Below are positions 13,290-25,760 of a DNA stretch of 64,000 nt, piece after piece; the stretch's first letter is position 1, and each line of letters opens with the position of its first letter. The stretch is taken from the NCBI GenBank assembly GCA_948567375.1, contig OX419758.1, positions 63,889,965-63,953,964 on the forward strand, in the 5' to 3' direction. The notes under the pieces were generated by a model. The model was not told where the DNA came from and searched no databases. It was given only the letters and a program-made list of their open reading frames with translations. The position numbers and the translations under genes were made by a program. This stretch comes from Lunularia cruciata. Lineage: Eukaryota > Streptophyta > Marchantiopsida > Lunulariales > Lunulariaceae.

Positions 13290-15290
13290 ATTTCAACAAA
13301 GCTCTCGTCACAACTGACTGTGAATGATCGTGTAGTGCTGAGAATACAGACGAATATTTCGAACAAAAACGAGATGTCGTTCTTATGCGTAATCCTTCAC
13401 TTCAGATCTGGAGATGAATCTCTTCTGGATCGGCAAAATCTACTTCTTAGAAAGAAGGATGAGTGGGATATCTCCACAGCGGCCAGTCCGATATCCTATT
13501 GAGCTATCACACTATCGAGATGACTGACAAATCGGGAACATGAGATCCACAAATATAGCTCACCAAGGAGGACAAGAAACACTATCTCAAACTGACCCTG
13601 AAAACTTCTGCGGGAGTTACATCGGATGATGTGAAAAGAGATCCATCACCAATACATGAGTTGCTTTTGTTGCATATTATGTATATTCTGTGTCACTGAG
13701 CAGATGTGCTGCGAGTGGGAACCTGATGATGGAAATCATGTATATGGAATTCGCTGTAGCTCAAAACATAGTATTCATGTCATTGAGCACGATTCCTGTT
13801 CCCAGAGTCGTCCATATCCAGTTGGAGTAAGACTTTGGTGCCGATCAGGTACCAATGTCACGCTTCCTGAATATAGCATCGTATGCAGATTCCACCCTAG
13901 ATAAAAACGGAACCCCAGCTTTCCGCATTCTTGGCTTGTTATGGTCTTGCTTGCAGTTAGGATCTCGTGTGGGACTCTATACTTGCTATACACGAAGTGA
14001 TGAATGGCAAGTTTGTTCTCGTAGGGCAGGATGACATTTTAGTACATATGCCATTTATGTCTTCTAATGTGTCTGTCCTGAGAAAAGCTACCTTGATACG
14101 TATGCCACCTTCTGTTTGATAGAATGGCAGCAGGTGATCAACAGGACGCACGTAAAGTAGATTTAGGACTCCTGCAGGCCATGAGTTTATGTGAATTCTA
14201 TGATTGTAGTTAGAGAGCCACTGATCATAATAGCTTCACTTGACTTGCTTAGTAGTACGAGTAAGCTTTGCACAGAGGGAGATTGGAGTAGTTTCTCTAA
14301 TAATAAACGCAGAGAGTGAAGTATGGGAACAAGTGCTGAACACAAATCTCATGCCTAAGTATTCGAACACGTTGTTGACTTAAGAACAGAGTGCGCTAAC
14401 AGGTTGTTGGATCGTCTTTGGGGATTCTGAAACTACTTTCCTATTTTAAAGTCGCACATCTTCAACTTTCTGCCTTCTGCGTGTGGCATCATGCACTAGA
14501 CCGGTTCGGTTATCAAATAGTACTACCAGTTTGATCCAGTCATTTTTGTGTGGCATTTTGTACCCCTTTAGCTTGAAGGAGTAACACTCCTAGGCTTTTT
14601 TACCACCTCATAACCACGGATCAATTACTATATGCTACACCTCGAGAGCAACACAATTTCCTACATTACCACCAAACGAGAAAGCAGAAAAGAAACGAGA
14701 AAACAGAAAAGAATATGGTTCATCTAGTGAAATTTGTTGAATCGTTCCTAGCTCGGTTTCTTTCTAACCAATAACTCATGACTTTTAGCCATCTTTGAGC
14801 CTTTCAACTTGACTACTTTTCAAATCAGTCTACAAATTTGGATCATGAGATTAGTCCTGGATAGAGTCTCAAGAAGATACCTCATCACTGGAACAGACAT
14901 TGGGCACTAAGTTGTTGTGATGCTAATTGTTGCTTGCGTTGTGGTCTCGCTTCACAATTGCATGAAATGATAATCAACTTTTCAGCGGATCCGTGACCTT
15001 GAACATTAGTCTGACTGCCGAGCTTTCCTTGTTCATTTTTGAGTGGTTGGGATTGCTCAGCTTGGAGTACTCTGTCCTTGTCGTTGTTCTAGGGTAGTTC
15101 ATAAGCAGGTTGCTTCATAAGTTCCGATGGCTTCAGGAGAGCAACTCGTTTCAGGTGACGATAGCCATAATGTCCCGCCATTGAAGGCAGTAGATTTCTG
15201 GCAATCGAAGATGAATGCAAAAGTTGGATTGCAAATTCGACGTGTTACCTGTTTAGTTTTTTTGGGAGAGGAAATTTACTCGTTCAGAGC
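13290..15290. repeat. Segmental duplication copy C
   Basis: Same-orientation match to copy B at 22,425-25,325. The 5' part (13,290-14,170) is also shared with copy A. Blocks at 14,340-14,515 match 23,450-23,600, and 15,035-15,290 matches 24,560-25,325 apart from a MITE present only in B. Sequences from 14,560 to 15,000 do not match B. Copies A and C together cover B with an overlap, suggesting a tandem duplication history. Confidence 0.7.
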
Positions 15291-15404
15291 GCTGCTGAAA
15301 ATCACCTTCTTCATTTATGTGATTATTCGTTTACTGCAGAGAGTGTTGTTGGTCAGGTCGCGGACGGCACCGCCTGGGTCGAGCACGTTGAAACGGAGGA
15401 GTAG
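15127..15404 (+). CDS. Possible small two-exon gene, unknown function
   Basis: Candidate model: exon 1 15,127-15,241 (ATG to a GT donor at 15,242) and exon 2 15,340-15,404 (after TTTACTGCAG). Joined in phase it gives about 59 residues, starting MASGEQLVSGDDSHN and ending VADGTAWVEHVETEE then TAG. Exon 2 is GC-rich with codon-like composition, and the intron would be 98 bp. No domain is recognised; it could instead be the 3' end of a larger gene whose earlier exons I missed. The paralogue in copy B has TGA as its third codon and is further split by a MITE, so only this copy could be functional. A continuous frame through the intron also exists, so splicing is unproven. Confidence 0.3.
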
Positions 15405-15485
15405 AAGTTGCCGAGTGCTCCTTTTTGTGTCAATTTCAGCGGCATTCTCTTGTGGCCGAAAGAAACCCACTTCTTTCTTCTCGTC

Positions 15486-15670
15486 AAGCAAAGTCAGTCT
15501 TTTCACCGTTTAAAAGTTCTTCGAGAAAAAACTGTTTGCAGTGACTGTCTATGCAGGATATATTTACATTGCTCCGTTTAAGCAAAGTCAGTCTTTTCAC
15601 CGTTTAAAAGGGATACTTCGAGAAAGAACTGTTTGCAGTGACTGTCTATGCAGGGTATATTTACATTGTT
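15486..15670. repeat. Two-copy 94-bp tandem duplication
   Basis: Units at 15,486-15,579 and 15,580-15,670 both begin AAGCAAAGTCAGTCTTTTCA and continue through CTATGCAGG(A/G)TATATTTACATTG. They differ by a 4-5-bp indel and a few substitutions, so the duplication is fairly recent. It lies just downstream of the candidate small gene, possibly in its 3' UTR. Confidence 0.85.
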
Positions 15671-18485
15671 CATACTTGAACTGAGCCTCTGCATTTTCTA
15701 TTTTCTGGTCCTGGTTCTACCTGGTTGGTTGAAAGTGTTGTTCACTTTTGGAGTCTTGTGTCCATTTTCATCTACTAAAAGGCCCAGGTTACACACAGAA
15801 ACAAGATTCATCTCAGTGAAAGCTTTTACTTCCCTGCTCAGCCTCTTGTAGGCAGGGAACATCACTGGCATTGAAGGAAGTTGAATATCATAGCATGCGA
15901 CGCATTGCTGGGAATGGCCGATGCGTGTTTCGGTCTCTTGTGAGGACTCTGACTTTGTCAAGATGCAATTGAAGGACAGGGTTTATGCTTTTTACATGGT
16001 GAAGAGGTAGTGCTTGAGTACGAGTAATGGTTACCCTCCACCCCCGGTTGGAGGGGGTATAGTTCATCATCAGATTTTTGTGTGTTCATGGGTTCGGGAT
16101 CTCCCATGTTACGAACTGCTTCCGCTCTCACTACTCATACCCCCTACCATCAGAGTCCAGATTCCAGATTCCAGCAGATATTTGTGAGGTGGTTTTGGGC
16201 CGATAATTCATTTCCGTCTAGCACCGGTGGTCTCTGTGAATTGGAATTCTGCTGGCTATGTTGTTAATATTTTCTCACTCAGTGCTTGACAAGCAGTACG
16301 TTTACGCCTTACAGAATCCTGTAACATAATATTTATTGAGCAACACATGGTCTAGTCTACTTTTTCTCCTGCTCATTATTTTGTTTTGGTATCCGTTTAC
16401 TTTACTGCCCTCGATGTATGGCATTAAGGGGCCTGTAGGTAACTCACCTTTTTATTGACGTGAGGTGGATCATGTCCTGTTTCACTCCGTTTCCAATGTA
16501 TGTTTGGTTGCAATACCTACGTAGAGACATCTGAGATAGATAAAAGGAAACTTCTTCTAAACTCCAATAGATTCAAGTACGCGCAATGAATTCTTGATTG
16601 GGTCAAACCTACGGCTTCCCAATAAGCAATGGTTGTCGATCTCTCAGAAAGGGCATAAAGTTCTTCAATGGAACAGAGCAGGAGTTTGAATGAAGGAAGA
16701 TACCACAATGTATTGTACTGTGGCAGATAATCTGAAGTCAAGTCAGTATAAAAAGTACCAACTGTAGTGCCCAGGACAACGGATGTTTGTTAGTTTCTGA
16801 AGCTATCACCAAACTGAACGTAGTATGGACCTAGCGGAAAGTAGGTTCCCATTTATAGAATCAAATATAGAGCGAAAGTTAATTCAGTTAATTCAACAAC
16901 CTCTATAGTTTCGCACTCCGGCATATTGATCAGCATTCCGTCCATTTCTTGTTCCAGCACTCTGATTGATATTTTCCTTTGGGAAACGCTACTATGTTTT
17001 AAGTTACGAGGTGCTGTTGAGTTGGAACTGTGCATGTTGTTTGGAGGGACAGATTATTAGGCTAGGAAACAGCCAGCCGCGTTTCTCGATTTGGAGTTCA
17101 TGTTGTCACTGTATTTCATCCTCGTATAAACAGATGAACTCTGGATGGCAGGGATGGACACTATCTGTAGGTCTGACCAATGGGGAAACAAGTACAAAGA
17201 TGATCGGATTAACAGCCGAAGAATCACTTAAACGGAAATTAGTTTCTGCAACAGTGGGTCTAGTTTACTTAACTTATTGTGTATTGTCTTTTTGCTAAGG
17301 CGCAGGTGAAGTGAAGGTCCTTGCAATCCATGGTCTCTATTGCTGATGATGGAGATTTAAGTTTGTAGTCCTATCTTGTGTGAACTCGAAGTGGCATCAA
17401 ATAAGTAACTGGTGTTGTGTTTCTAAACACAAATAGTGTCAAAGAATTACTAGCCCAAGGTTGTGGGGTCGTGATTCCTGCTTCTGGTGAGCATCGCGGC
17501 TTATTACTTTCCAACCTAGTCATGGATACCAATGAGACTAAATAGAGTCAGGAATGTGACGCAAGGTGATGGTTTATCTTGCAAATCCTGACTATGAGCA
17601 ATGAATTACACGAATTTCCCGTGCTAGCACCGAGGAATGCTTTTCTAAATCTACCTAGCATTGGTGATTCTCAAGAAGAGTGACTTTGGAGAAATTCACC
17701 AGATTGAAAAATGGTTCTAGAAGGCTTCGTCTCCGTGTCCTTTCTAGGATGTGCTTTCAACCAATCAATCGTTGTGGACACACCCGAAGCAGAAGTATTT
17801 ATATTTACGTGCTCTGTCATTGTTGCATTCTTTACAGTTCATTTCAGTCGGAAACTTAAAAGTATTAATGATCATTCTTGTGCAAACGTCCAGTGAAAAC
17901 TGAGCATGATAAAATAAAGATTGTTAGAGGAATAGGTTTATGATTGTCTTTGGATGTAATCGATTATTGTTTAGTATCCAAAAGCGGGCCAAGTTAGTGT
18001 GGCATAGTCTGTTCAGCTATTGATACTGTTTATGTACTTTCATGCCTACCATTTAGAGTTGTGCTGAAGCGCTTCAAAGCCAGTAGTCCATCCATATTCT
18101 CGAGGTCAAGAAGTTTTATCACCGAAGAAACTTATGGAATTTAATGTTCGAAATCCGACAGGCTAAACAAGGAGGAAGGAGAGGAGGTGATCGTTACCTC
18201 CCTGATCGGAGAGTATGGTAGTGAATCTAAGAAACCAAGGAAGGATAGAAAGGCACGGAAGCCCGTGAGATTACTGTATCATCGTATTGTCACTAAACGC
18301 TTCACATAGATTTTAGAGTGAGAACTGCCACCACGAAATGTTACGGAGCTTGAGATTTCGGACCACTGTGAATTCGTGTCGACATGCAGATTTTAGCACG
18401 AATAAAGCAAAGCCACTAAGTACCTTGCCTGATTCCAACCCGTGAAAACTACCCATATAGTAATGTTAGTGAAGCTATTTAATAA
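15671..18485. other. Long unassigned region
   Basis: About 2.8 kb of moderate GC with only short open frames lacking recognisable motifs. A short G/C hairpin occurs at about 16,034-16,058 (CCCTCCA then TGGAGGG). I see no RNA gene or recognisable element. Confidence 0.35.
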
Positions 18486-18822
18486 ACTATAGCCTATAGG
18501 GACCTGATCCGCTCAACGATTTCAGTTGGTACAAAAAAGTCGAATCCAATACATTTGCTCATCGTCATTTTACTCTGACAGTGGTGGTGGGTACAACTGC
18601 TTCCCGAAGCTCGAACGGGTTTTACTGATACCATGTGGGATGTTGAAAAAAGGTATAGAGACCTGATCAGCTCAACGATTTCAATTGGAACAAAGAACTC
18701 AAATATGAGTCCGATGCATTCGCTCATCGTCACTTTACTCTGACAGTGGGTGGTGGGTATAACTGTTTGCCGTAGCTCGAACAGGTTCTACTGATCTCAC
18801 GAGGGACGTTGAAAAGAGGTAT
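18486..18822. repeat. Tandem repeat, two units of about 160 bp
   Basis: Units at about 18,500-18,658 and 18,659-18,822 share GACCTGATC(A/C)GCTCAACG, ACTCTGACAGTGG and GTAGCTCGAAC(A/G)GGTT(C/T)TACTGAT, each ending in a TGTTGAAAA-AGGTATG box. A third dispersed unit is at 3,736-3,935. It directly adjoins duplication copy B. Confidence 0.75.
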
Positions 18823-18966
18823 GCATGATCAGTATCTGGACGCCCTGACACAAAACTTTTATGCTGAAAGAATGCTCAGAAAGACCTGCCAAAATAAGAG
18901 TTCCAAAGATTAACAAGGTAAAAGCCGGAGGGAGGTGTACGCGTGAAGGGTATGTAAAGCGAAAAG

Positions 18967-19106
18967 GGCGACCGCGTAGAAAACACGAAGGATGGGAAGA
19001 CCCCATCAAGCCGTACAAGGGAGAGACGAGAAAGGTAAAATGGGGCTAAGCCCCAATAGAGTCAATATGAGAAATCTTGTATCAGTATTATCAGAAATCT
19101 TTTACT
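18967..19106 (-). mobile_element. 5'-truncated LINE 3' end with target duplication
   Basis: About 140 bp starting GGCGACCGCGTAGAAAACAC on the plus strand, the reverse of the conserved LINE 3' terminus. It is flanked by near-identical target duplications: 18,950-18,966 (GTATGTAAAGCGAAAAG) and 19,107-19,124 (GTATGTAAACAGGAAAAG). Copy A keeps the empty site at 6,592-6,609 (GTATGTAAACAAGAAAAG). This is the footprint expected of target-primed reverse transcription with severe 5' truncation. Confidence 0.8.
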
Positions 19107-22100
19107 GTATGTAAACAGGAAAAGTGATCCTCCCAACGGCAGAGGATACTTGGGACAGTTAATAACTTATGCGATCCTCTTGATGAAAATGTTGTCCTTC
19201 TTTGTATCAGTAAAAGACAATAAATAAATAAACCTCGCTGGTGCATGACTACTATCTGTTTGTGGTTACTGCAAACCTTGCAAAGAGAGCAATGACCTTG
19301 AGAGGTTCGTCTAAACATTTAGTTGTAGAGCACTATCCTAATTTAAGCATTGTCTGAGGAAATGTATATATTGTGAAGTCCACTGTCTGGGTCCTTCTTA
19401 ATAGGGCTAACATCGGGTTTGTTGCTCATCGGCTTTTCGGTTTGCAAGTAAATGTGATCGCAGTTTGGTCAACTTGGTTGGGAAAGAAATTGAACGATTT
19501 GTGCTTACAACTTCAAGGAAATAAACCGCTGAGTATGACCTTCCTCAACATCTGGCAGTGCTTTCTTGACAATCATACTCTGAAGCAAGTACTTTCGAGA
19601 GGTGGACCGTCTGATCAGATACACCCCCACAATACACAGTACAAAGTCAGTCTCCTGGCTGCTTCAACATCTTTAATTCCCTTTGCAGTGGAATATCATC
19701 GACAGGAAGCTGTCTGTACTTCCAATTTCTACTCTATCATTGTTTAAACAGCATCAAATACAACCAGCAGCAATAACATACGATAAAGACTCAGTGTACG
19801 CCGGAATCTAAAGAAAACGATCTGCATACAAATTCTGCCGCTTGTCGTCAGAGGACTTGAGAGGTCTGTTTAGAGGGCTGTTTTAAGTTGGTATCCTTTT
19901 TAGCTTCACCACGTGTAGCGTTAAGCAGCACTAGAGATATTCAAAGACTAAACTATAAATTTGATTCCAACGGGCTGATCAAAAGATTTAGTTGCTAAAA
20001 GGTGTTGCATCTCTGACTAGAGATCTTTGATCATAATAATTAGCTATACTGGATCATTCTTCAATGACAGGTGAACACATAGAACAGTATATCTTGTCCT
20101 TAGAGGACTTGAGAGGTCTGTTTAGAATGATGCCTTTTATTTCTGCTAGAAAGAGAACCACATAACAAACCTGTGGAGTAGCATTCACAAGTTGCAATGT
20201 ATCATAACTCAACGTGAACTACATTCTACGGTGGGAGGTTCCGTGCCGTCACTGTCTTCCTTGATGGGTCTAAAAGTCAATACATGCAAGTCTGTTAGCG
20301 GAGTCTGTCTAAGATAGAATGACATGGCTTTCCACCACAACTTTCAGACAAAAGCACGTCCACGGTAGAACTAAAACTAGCTTTTCAATAGCCACAGTCC
20401 GCGGTAAAATTCTGCAAATGCTGTACGTAAGAGTTTTTCAGCGTACTGCACTTGCTTATTGTTCACACCAGCTTGCCGTCCTGATTCTGAGCTCCAAGCA
20501 TCAACCGAGCTGTCTGTATGAAACAACACATATTATAGAAAACATAAGCAACACAAACTACGACAGATTCTGAAATTCACGTTATAGATACACTCAGCAA
20601 AATGATGACGAATTTTTTTGAAGTGTACTGTCTCTGGTTCCGACCGTGAATAAGTGTGTCTGTATCTGTTTAGCTTCACCACGAGTAGCATCAACCAACA
20701 CTAACAAGAATAATTATAAATTTGATCCCAGCATTAACCAGAACTAGAAATATTCAAAGACGAATATTTGATTCCAACGGACTGATCAAAAGATTGAGTT
20801 GCTAAAAGGGGTTGAATTTCTGACTAGAGATCTTTGGATCATAATAATTAGCTATCTCTATCATTCTTCAATGATAGATGAACACATAGACAGTTTATCA
20901 AATCGCGTGTTTCAGCGGAGACTAATGGTAAACATTAATGAATCAAGTTATGTCTCCTTTGGGCATAGTAACTTCTTGTATAGCTATTTAATTGTTGAAG
21001 AGAATAGATATAGAAACTATTAACATCAATAGAAAAATATCCTTATGTTCTAAACATACCAAACTGCAGTTGTATGAAGTTGCAATATCATTCAAGGAGG
21101 GAATATCCACATGTCAAACAAAAATTAGGAGTAAATATGCCTTGCAACTTCATCTTTATTTACGACTTTTTTTTTTCCCCTTTTGATAAATTAAAATACA
21201 AAATTGATGAGAATAAAAGGTTCATGCAAAAGGACGATCTATACAAAGGGTTTTATTTTCATGAGGAATTAAAACACTCTTATGAGGTGGAAATATTCTA
21301 AGTAAACACAATCCATTTTTATTGGAGAATTTGACTTATATAACACATGATTTTATGGCAGATTGAAAGACAGTATTGTTTTCAGGAGAGAATTTTGAGA
21401 AGCAGCAAAATATAAATTAAATTGATAATTCTGATAAAATATAAATCTAGAATTCAATTTTGTAGATGTTGAATCGTTGGCACTTTCTTCCATACCTACA
21501 CTAATTTAAAGTTGTTTAAATTTTAAAGTTAAAGTACTTTGACTTGTAATGAATTGGATTGATTATATTCTAAAAACGTATCAAATGAAACTTTACTAAA
21601 GGAATATGCCGTAATGCAATTCAGTTCTAGAGATATATTAAATTGGACTCTAGAAGAAGTATAGATTTATGCACGATATCCTACATGAACAAGAAGTCCC
21701 ACACTAGATGACATGAAATGTAATGAAATGGTTCTTTTCCAAAATGAGAGATTCTAAAAAGGATTATTTAAAATATTAATTATTTTATAAAATATTTTCA
21801 TCGCTCTTTGTACAAAGAGCGGTGCACCAAGGATAATTTTAAAATGGGATTATTGGGTGAAATTTATCCATAGCTTTCCAATCATTCTCCACCCAGTGAT
21901 AAACTGAAATTCAATGTTCCAGAATTTCCAAATTACAAACAACAAACAGTTTTGAGATTCAGCCTTTTAATTTTCAGAACACGCACAGAAAACATGAATT
22001 GTGAATGAAAAGGCCTCCAAAATCTTACCAGATAGACTTTTGTCAAGAATTGGAATAAATAGTCCTCTCTAGTTGTTATATTTCTGGGGTTAGAGAACTT

Positions 22101-24695
22101 TGAGATGCAAAATAAACAGAATTTTGACATCACATAAAATATCCAACAAAACAGGTTGAAGTAGTCAAGTAGTACGGTGTAAAATGTTCTTACTCCATCA
22201 GGTGAGCAATTGACAGGAGTATGCGCCTGTCATGGCTCAAAGGAGATCTTGACTCACTGCCATGGCTACATAGAAGCACTACACATGAAAGGTGAACAGG
22301 CAAATTCAATATGAGAAAAAGTATAGTCTCCACGATCTTAGACAACAGTGTATCTTGTTCTCTAGCTATTTTGTTTTAATGAATACAATAAAACATATCC
22401 GAGGCTGTCACCCAAAATAGCATCCCAACTGACTATGAATGATCGTGTAGTGCTGAGAATACGGACAAATATTTCAAACAAAAACGAAATGTAGTTCTGG
22501 GTATGTGCAAACCTTCACTTCAGATCTGGAGATGAATCTCTTCTGGATAGGCAATATCTATTTCTTCAAAAGAAGGATGAGTGGGATATCTACACAGCGG
22601 CCAGTCCGATACCCTATCAAGCTATCACACTATAGAGATGACTTACAAATTGGGAAACATGAAATCTAAAAGTATAGCTCACCAAGGAAGACAAGAAACA
22701 CTACTTCAATCCTGCTAACCATGAAAACTTTTGTGGTAGATACATCAGATGATGAGAAAAGAGATTGACCACCAATACATGAGTTGCTTTTTGTGCCTAT
22801 TATGTATATTCTGTGTCATTGAGCAAGTGCACTGTGAGTGTGGACTTGATGATGGAAGGCATGCATATGACAATAAATTTGCTGGAGCTCAAAGCATAGT
22901 ACTCATGTCATTGAGCTCAATTCTTGTTCCGGGAGTCGTCCATATCCAATTGGAGTAAGACTTTGGTGTAGATCAGGTATTAATGTCAAGCTTCCTGAAT
23001 AGAATATAGTCTGCAGATTTCACCTTGGATACAAATGGAACTCCAGATTTCTCCATCCTTGGCTCATTATGGTCTTGCTGGCAGTTTGGATCTTGTGTGG
23101 GACTTTATACTTGCTATACACAAATTGATGCATGGCAAGTTTGTTTTCTTAGAGCAAGATAACATTTTAGTACAAATGCCATTTATGCCTTTTAATGTTT
23201 ATGTAGTGAGAAAAGCCACTTTGATAATAAGCCACCTTCAATTTGATAGAAGGGCAGCAGGTGATCAACTGGACACACATAAAAGATTTATGGCTCCTGC
23301 ATGCCATGAGTTTATATGAATTTTATAGTTGTAGTTAAAGAGCCACTGATCATAATAAATTCACTTGCACTTGCTTTGCGCTACTAGTAACCTTTGCACA
23401 AATGTAGATTGGAGTACTTTCTCTAATATAATGCAATGAGTGAAGTATGGAAACAAGTGCTGAACATGGATTCAAACACGTTGTGACGGTTATTGGATCA
23501 TCTTTGTGGATTCTGAAACTACTTTCCTATTTTAAAATAGCACATCTTCAATGTTTTGCCTTCTGCATGTGGCATCATGAACTAGACTGGTTTGGTTATC
23601 AAATAGCACTACAATATACTCTCGCTTAGGTCCACACTCATTTAAATGCGCATCCCGCTAAGTCCATGATTCCACAAAAAAAATTCCCCATATTAATATC
23701 TTGCAAAATTCATTTTGCAACTTGTTTATCAACAGATTGTCAAATTGTGCAACTATAATTTTCCTGAATTTGACATGTTTTATCTGGTTACCACGATCTC
23801 ATTGGCTATCAAGAAAACGAGGTGACCCTACAATTAACCAACACCCTTAGCGAGCATTGCTACGCCATTTCTGAACTACTGTACAATATAATTCTATCAC
23901 AGATAAAGAGAGATTGGACCCTCAATAGCAAGTATACCACAAACTAACCCAAATAAGCACCCTTTGCCAATAGTGACATGTGAGCTATTGACAAGTTTTA
24001 TGCTGCCACAGGGACCATTTGGTCTCGAGAGTGCATTGGGCACCTGGTTGCTCGTGCTTGAATTCCTCTGTTGTTGATGCCTCGAAGCTTCTCGTAGTCT
24101 GATGTTGCCTCTATTCTTGTATGATTGGCAATCTCCTTCTTGCTAGAGCAACTTGTTTAGAATTGCTCCCAACGGTAGACTCTTCCTGAGAGTTTTGTGT
24201 TTAGTTCCATGGGATCACGTTGACCTTCACGAGACTGTTTGTGTTCTGTTAATTTTGGGTTTGTGGTTCTGGATCTGGTAGGGTTCATAGAACTGGTTTT
24301 GGTGGTGTTTGTAGAAAAGCCACAAGTGATCCAACCAGACTCAAACCCGAGCATCCAAATCACTGAATTGTTCCATTTACATAGATTGGACTGAGAGCTC
24401 CTAACATGGAGTCCTTCCCTTGACACTATTCACAGATCGGAGTACACACATTCTTTCATGAGGAACATCACATTCATCAGAAGACCAAGCCTTGCAGTTT
24501 ATAATCTCTTTGGGGAAAACCAAACAACTTCCTGTCCAGTCCAATCTCTCTATGTTTATTTTTGAGTTGTCGGGATTGCTCAGCTTGGAGTACTCTGTCC
24601 TGGTCATTGTTCTAGGGGTAGTTCGTAAGCAAGTTGTTTGTTAGTTCAGATGGCTTGAGGAGAGCAACTCGTTTCAGGTGAAGATGGCCTTAATG

Positions 24696-25204
24696 CAGGC
24701 CTCCTAAAATGTGGCATTCTATTTTTAGACCCCACATATAGATATATAAGGTTTCTTGGACGCAAAAAATAAAAAGTGAATATTTTGTCCATAAATGCTG
24801 TGCAGACTCATTGCCGTGCATTGCCATTGCAGGGCATAACGCATCCTACTAATTTCGTGACCACGCCAGTGACATGGCAAGGTGTTTTCTCCTTTTCCCT
24901 TTGAATATTCATCCATTCCACGATGAGAACGAGCCAGTGCTAATGTGGGTGGCATGGAGGTCAGGCCACGTCAAACATGACAACTACTCTTGCGTAGTCT
25001 TGAGAAACCAACGCACGGCGAGAGCTTCCGTGATGATCGCGCTGGGGTCCAAAAGACCGAGCAACTGACAGTTTTACAACTTCCATCACAAAAATTGATT
25101 GCATTTGAGGTAATTTACCACTTTTTACATATTGCCAACTTTTGAATGCCGAATTTAAGCTAAAAACCGTAAAATTGGCATTTTCCATATGTTTAGGAGG
25201 CCTG
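24696..25204. mobile_element. hAT-type MITE, 509 bp
   Basis: The element has perfect 13-bp terminal inverted repeats, CAGGCCTCCTAAA at the left and TTTAGGAGGCCTG at the right. It is flanked by an 8-bp target duplication, CCTTAATG (24,688-24,695) and CCATAATG (25,205-25,212), with one mismatch. Copy C retains the unoccupied site CCATAATG at 15,165-15,172. CAG-starting TIRs plus 8-bp duplications are typical of hAT elements. The interior has no transposase, so it is non-autonomous. It sits within the sequence corresponding to exon 1 of the candidate small gene. Confidence 0.85.
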
Positions 25205-25446
25205 CCATAATGTCTAGCCATTGAAGGCAAGTAGATTTCTGGCAATAGAAGATAATGGAAAAGTTGGATTGCAAAATCGACATGTCGCTATGTTCAGTTG
25301 TTGGGAGCGGAAATTTATAAATTATTATCCAAATGAGTATAAATAGTAATGAGGTTGAAACAGCGATGCTTACTTGCACTGGCAATACTAAGATTCTTAT
25401 TTGTCTATAGTATGAAAAGTAAATGAGAAATTAATAAATATATTGT

Positions 25447-25760
25447 AGATGAGAGGTTTGTTTGTGGTGTGTTCGAATAGGTCTGGCAACAAACTACTGT
25501 CTAAAGCGTTGAAACTGGGGTCCATGACGACTTAGGCTCACGTCATTGGGATACCAAGTCCAGCAGAGGTATGGGCTGGAGGTCGGCAGTACCTACCATA
25601 TTTGTTGCTTTCCACAAAGATATAATATCATATCATACTCCTAACGCTCGCTACGCAATACAGTGACTCAGAGGGAAGCGTAGAAAATTCTGAACTTGGA
25701 AGCGGCGGGCAGCTTCTAGTGCAGTTCTTCTCCATGCCCTGAATAACATACAATGGTATT
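25447..25760. repeat. Direct repeat, left copy
   Basis: Matches 26,968-27,272 in the same orientation. Landmarks are AGATGAGAGGTTTGTTTGTG, ACAGTGACTCAGAGGGAAGC and the end CCTGAATAACATA. The two copies flank about 1.2 kb. They do not have TG...CA ends, so an LTR pair is not indicated. Confidence 0.8.

Larger units (their letters stand above)
18820..25330. repeat. Segmental duplication copy B (longest)
   Basis: Its left part matches copy A (6,461-10,645) and its right part copy C (13,290-15,290). It carries a LINE-end insertion (18,967-19,106) absent from A, an internal local duplication (19,846-20,093 resembles 20,094 onward and 20,640-20,890), and a MITE (24,696-25,204) absent from C. Segments 20,130-20,640 and 23,620-24,540 have no match in the other copies and no recognised content. 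No intact gene is seen. Confidence 0.75.

Noticed and set aside
16034..16058. G/C hairpin as a possible terminator or small RNA
   Set aside because: A single short stem with no supporting context; not distinguishable from chance.
24157..24607. Minus-strand frames with RLDWTG and CDVPHERMC, faintly like S-locus lectin receptor kinases
   Set aside because: Only scattered residues match, two frames overlap, and no lectin or kinase domain is adjacent.
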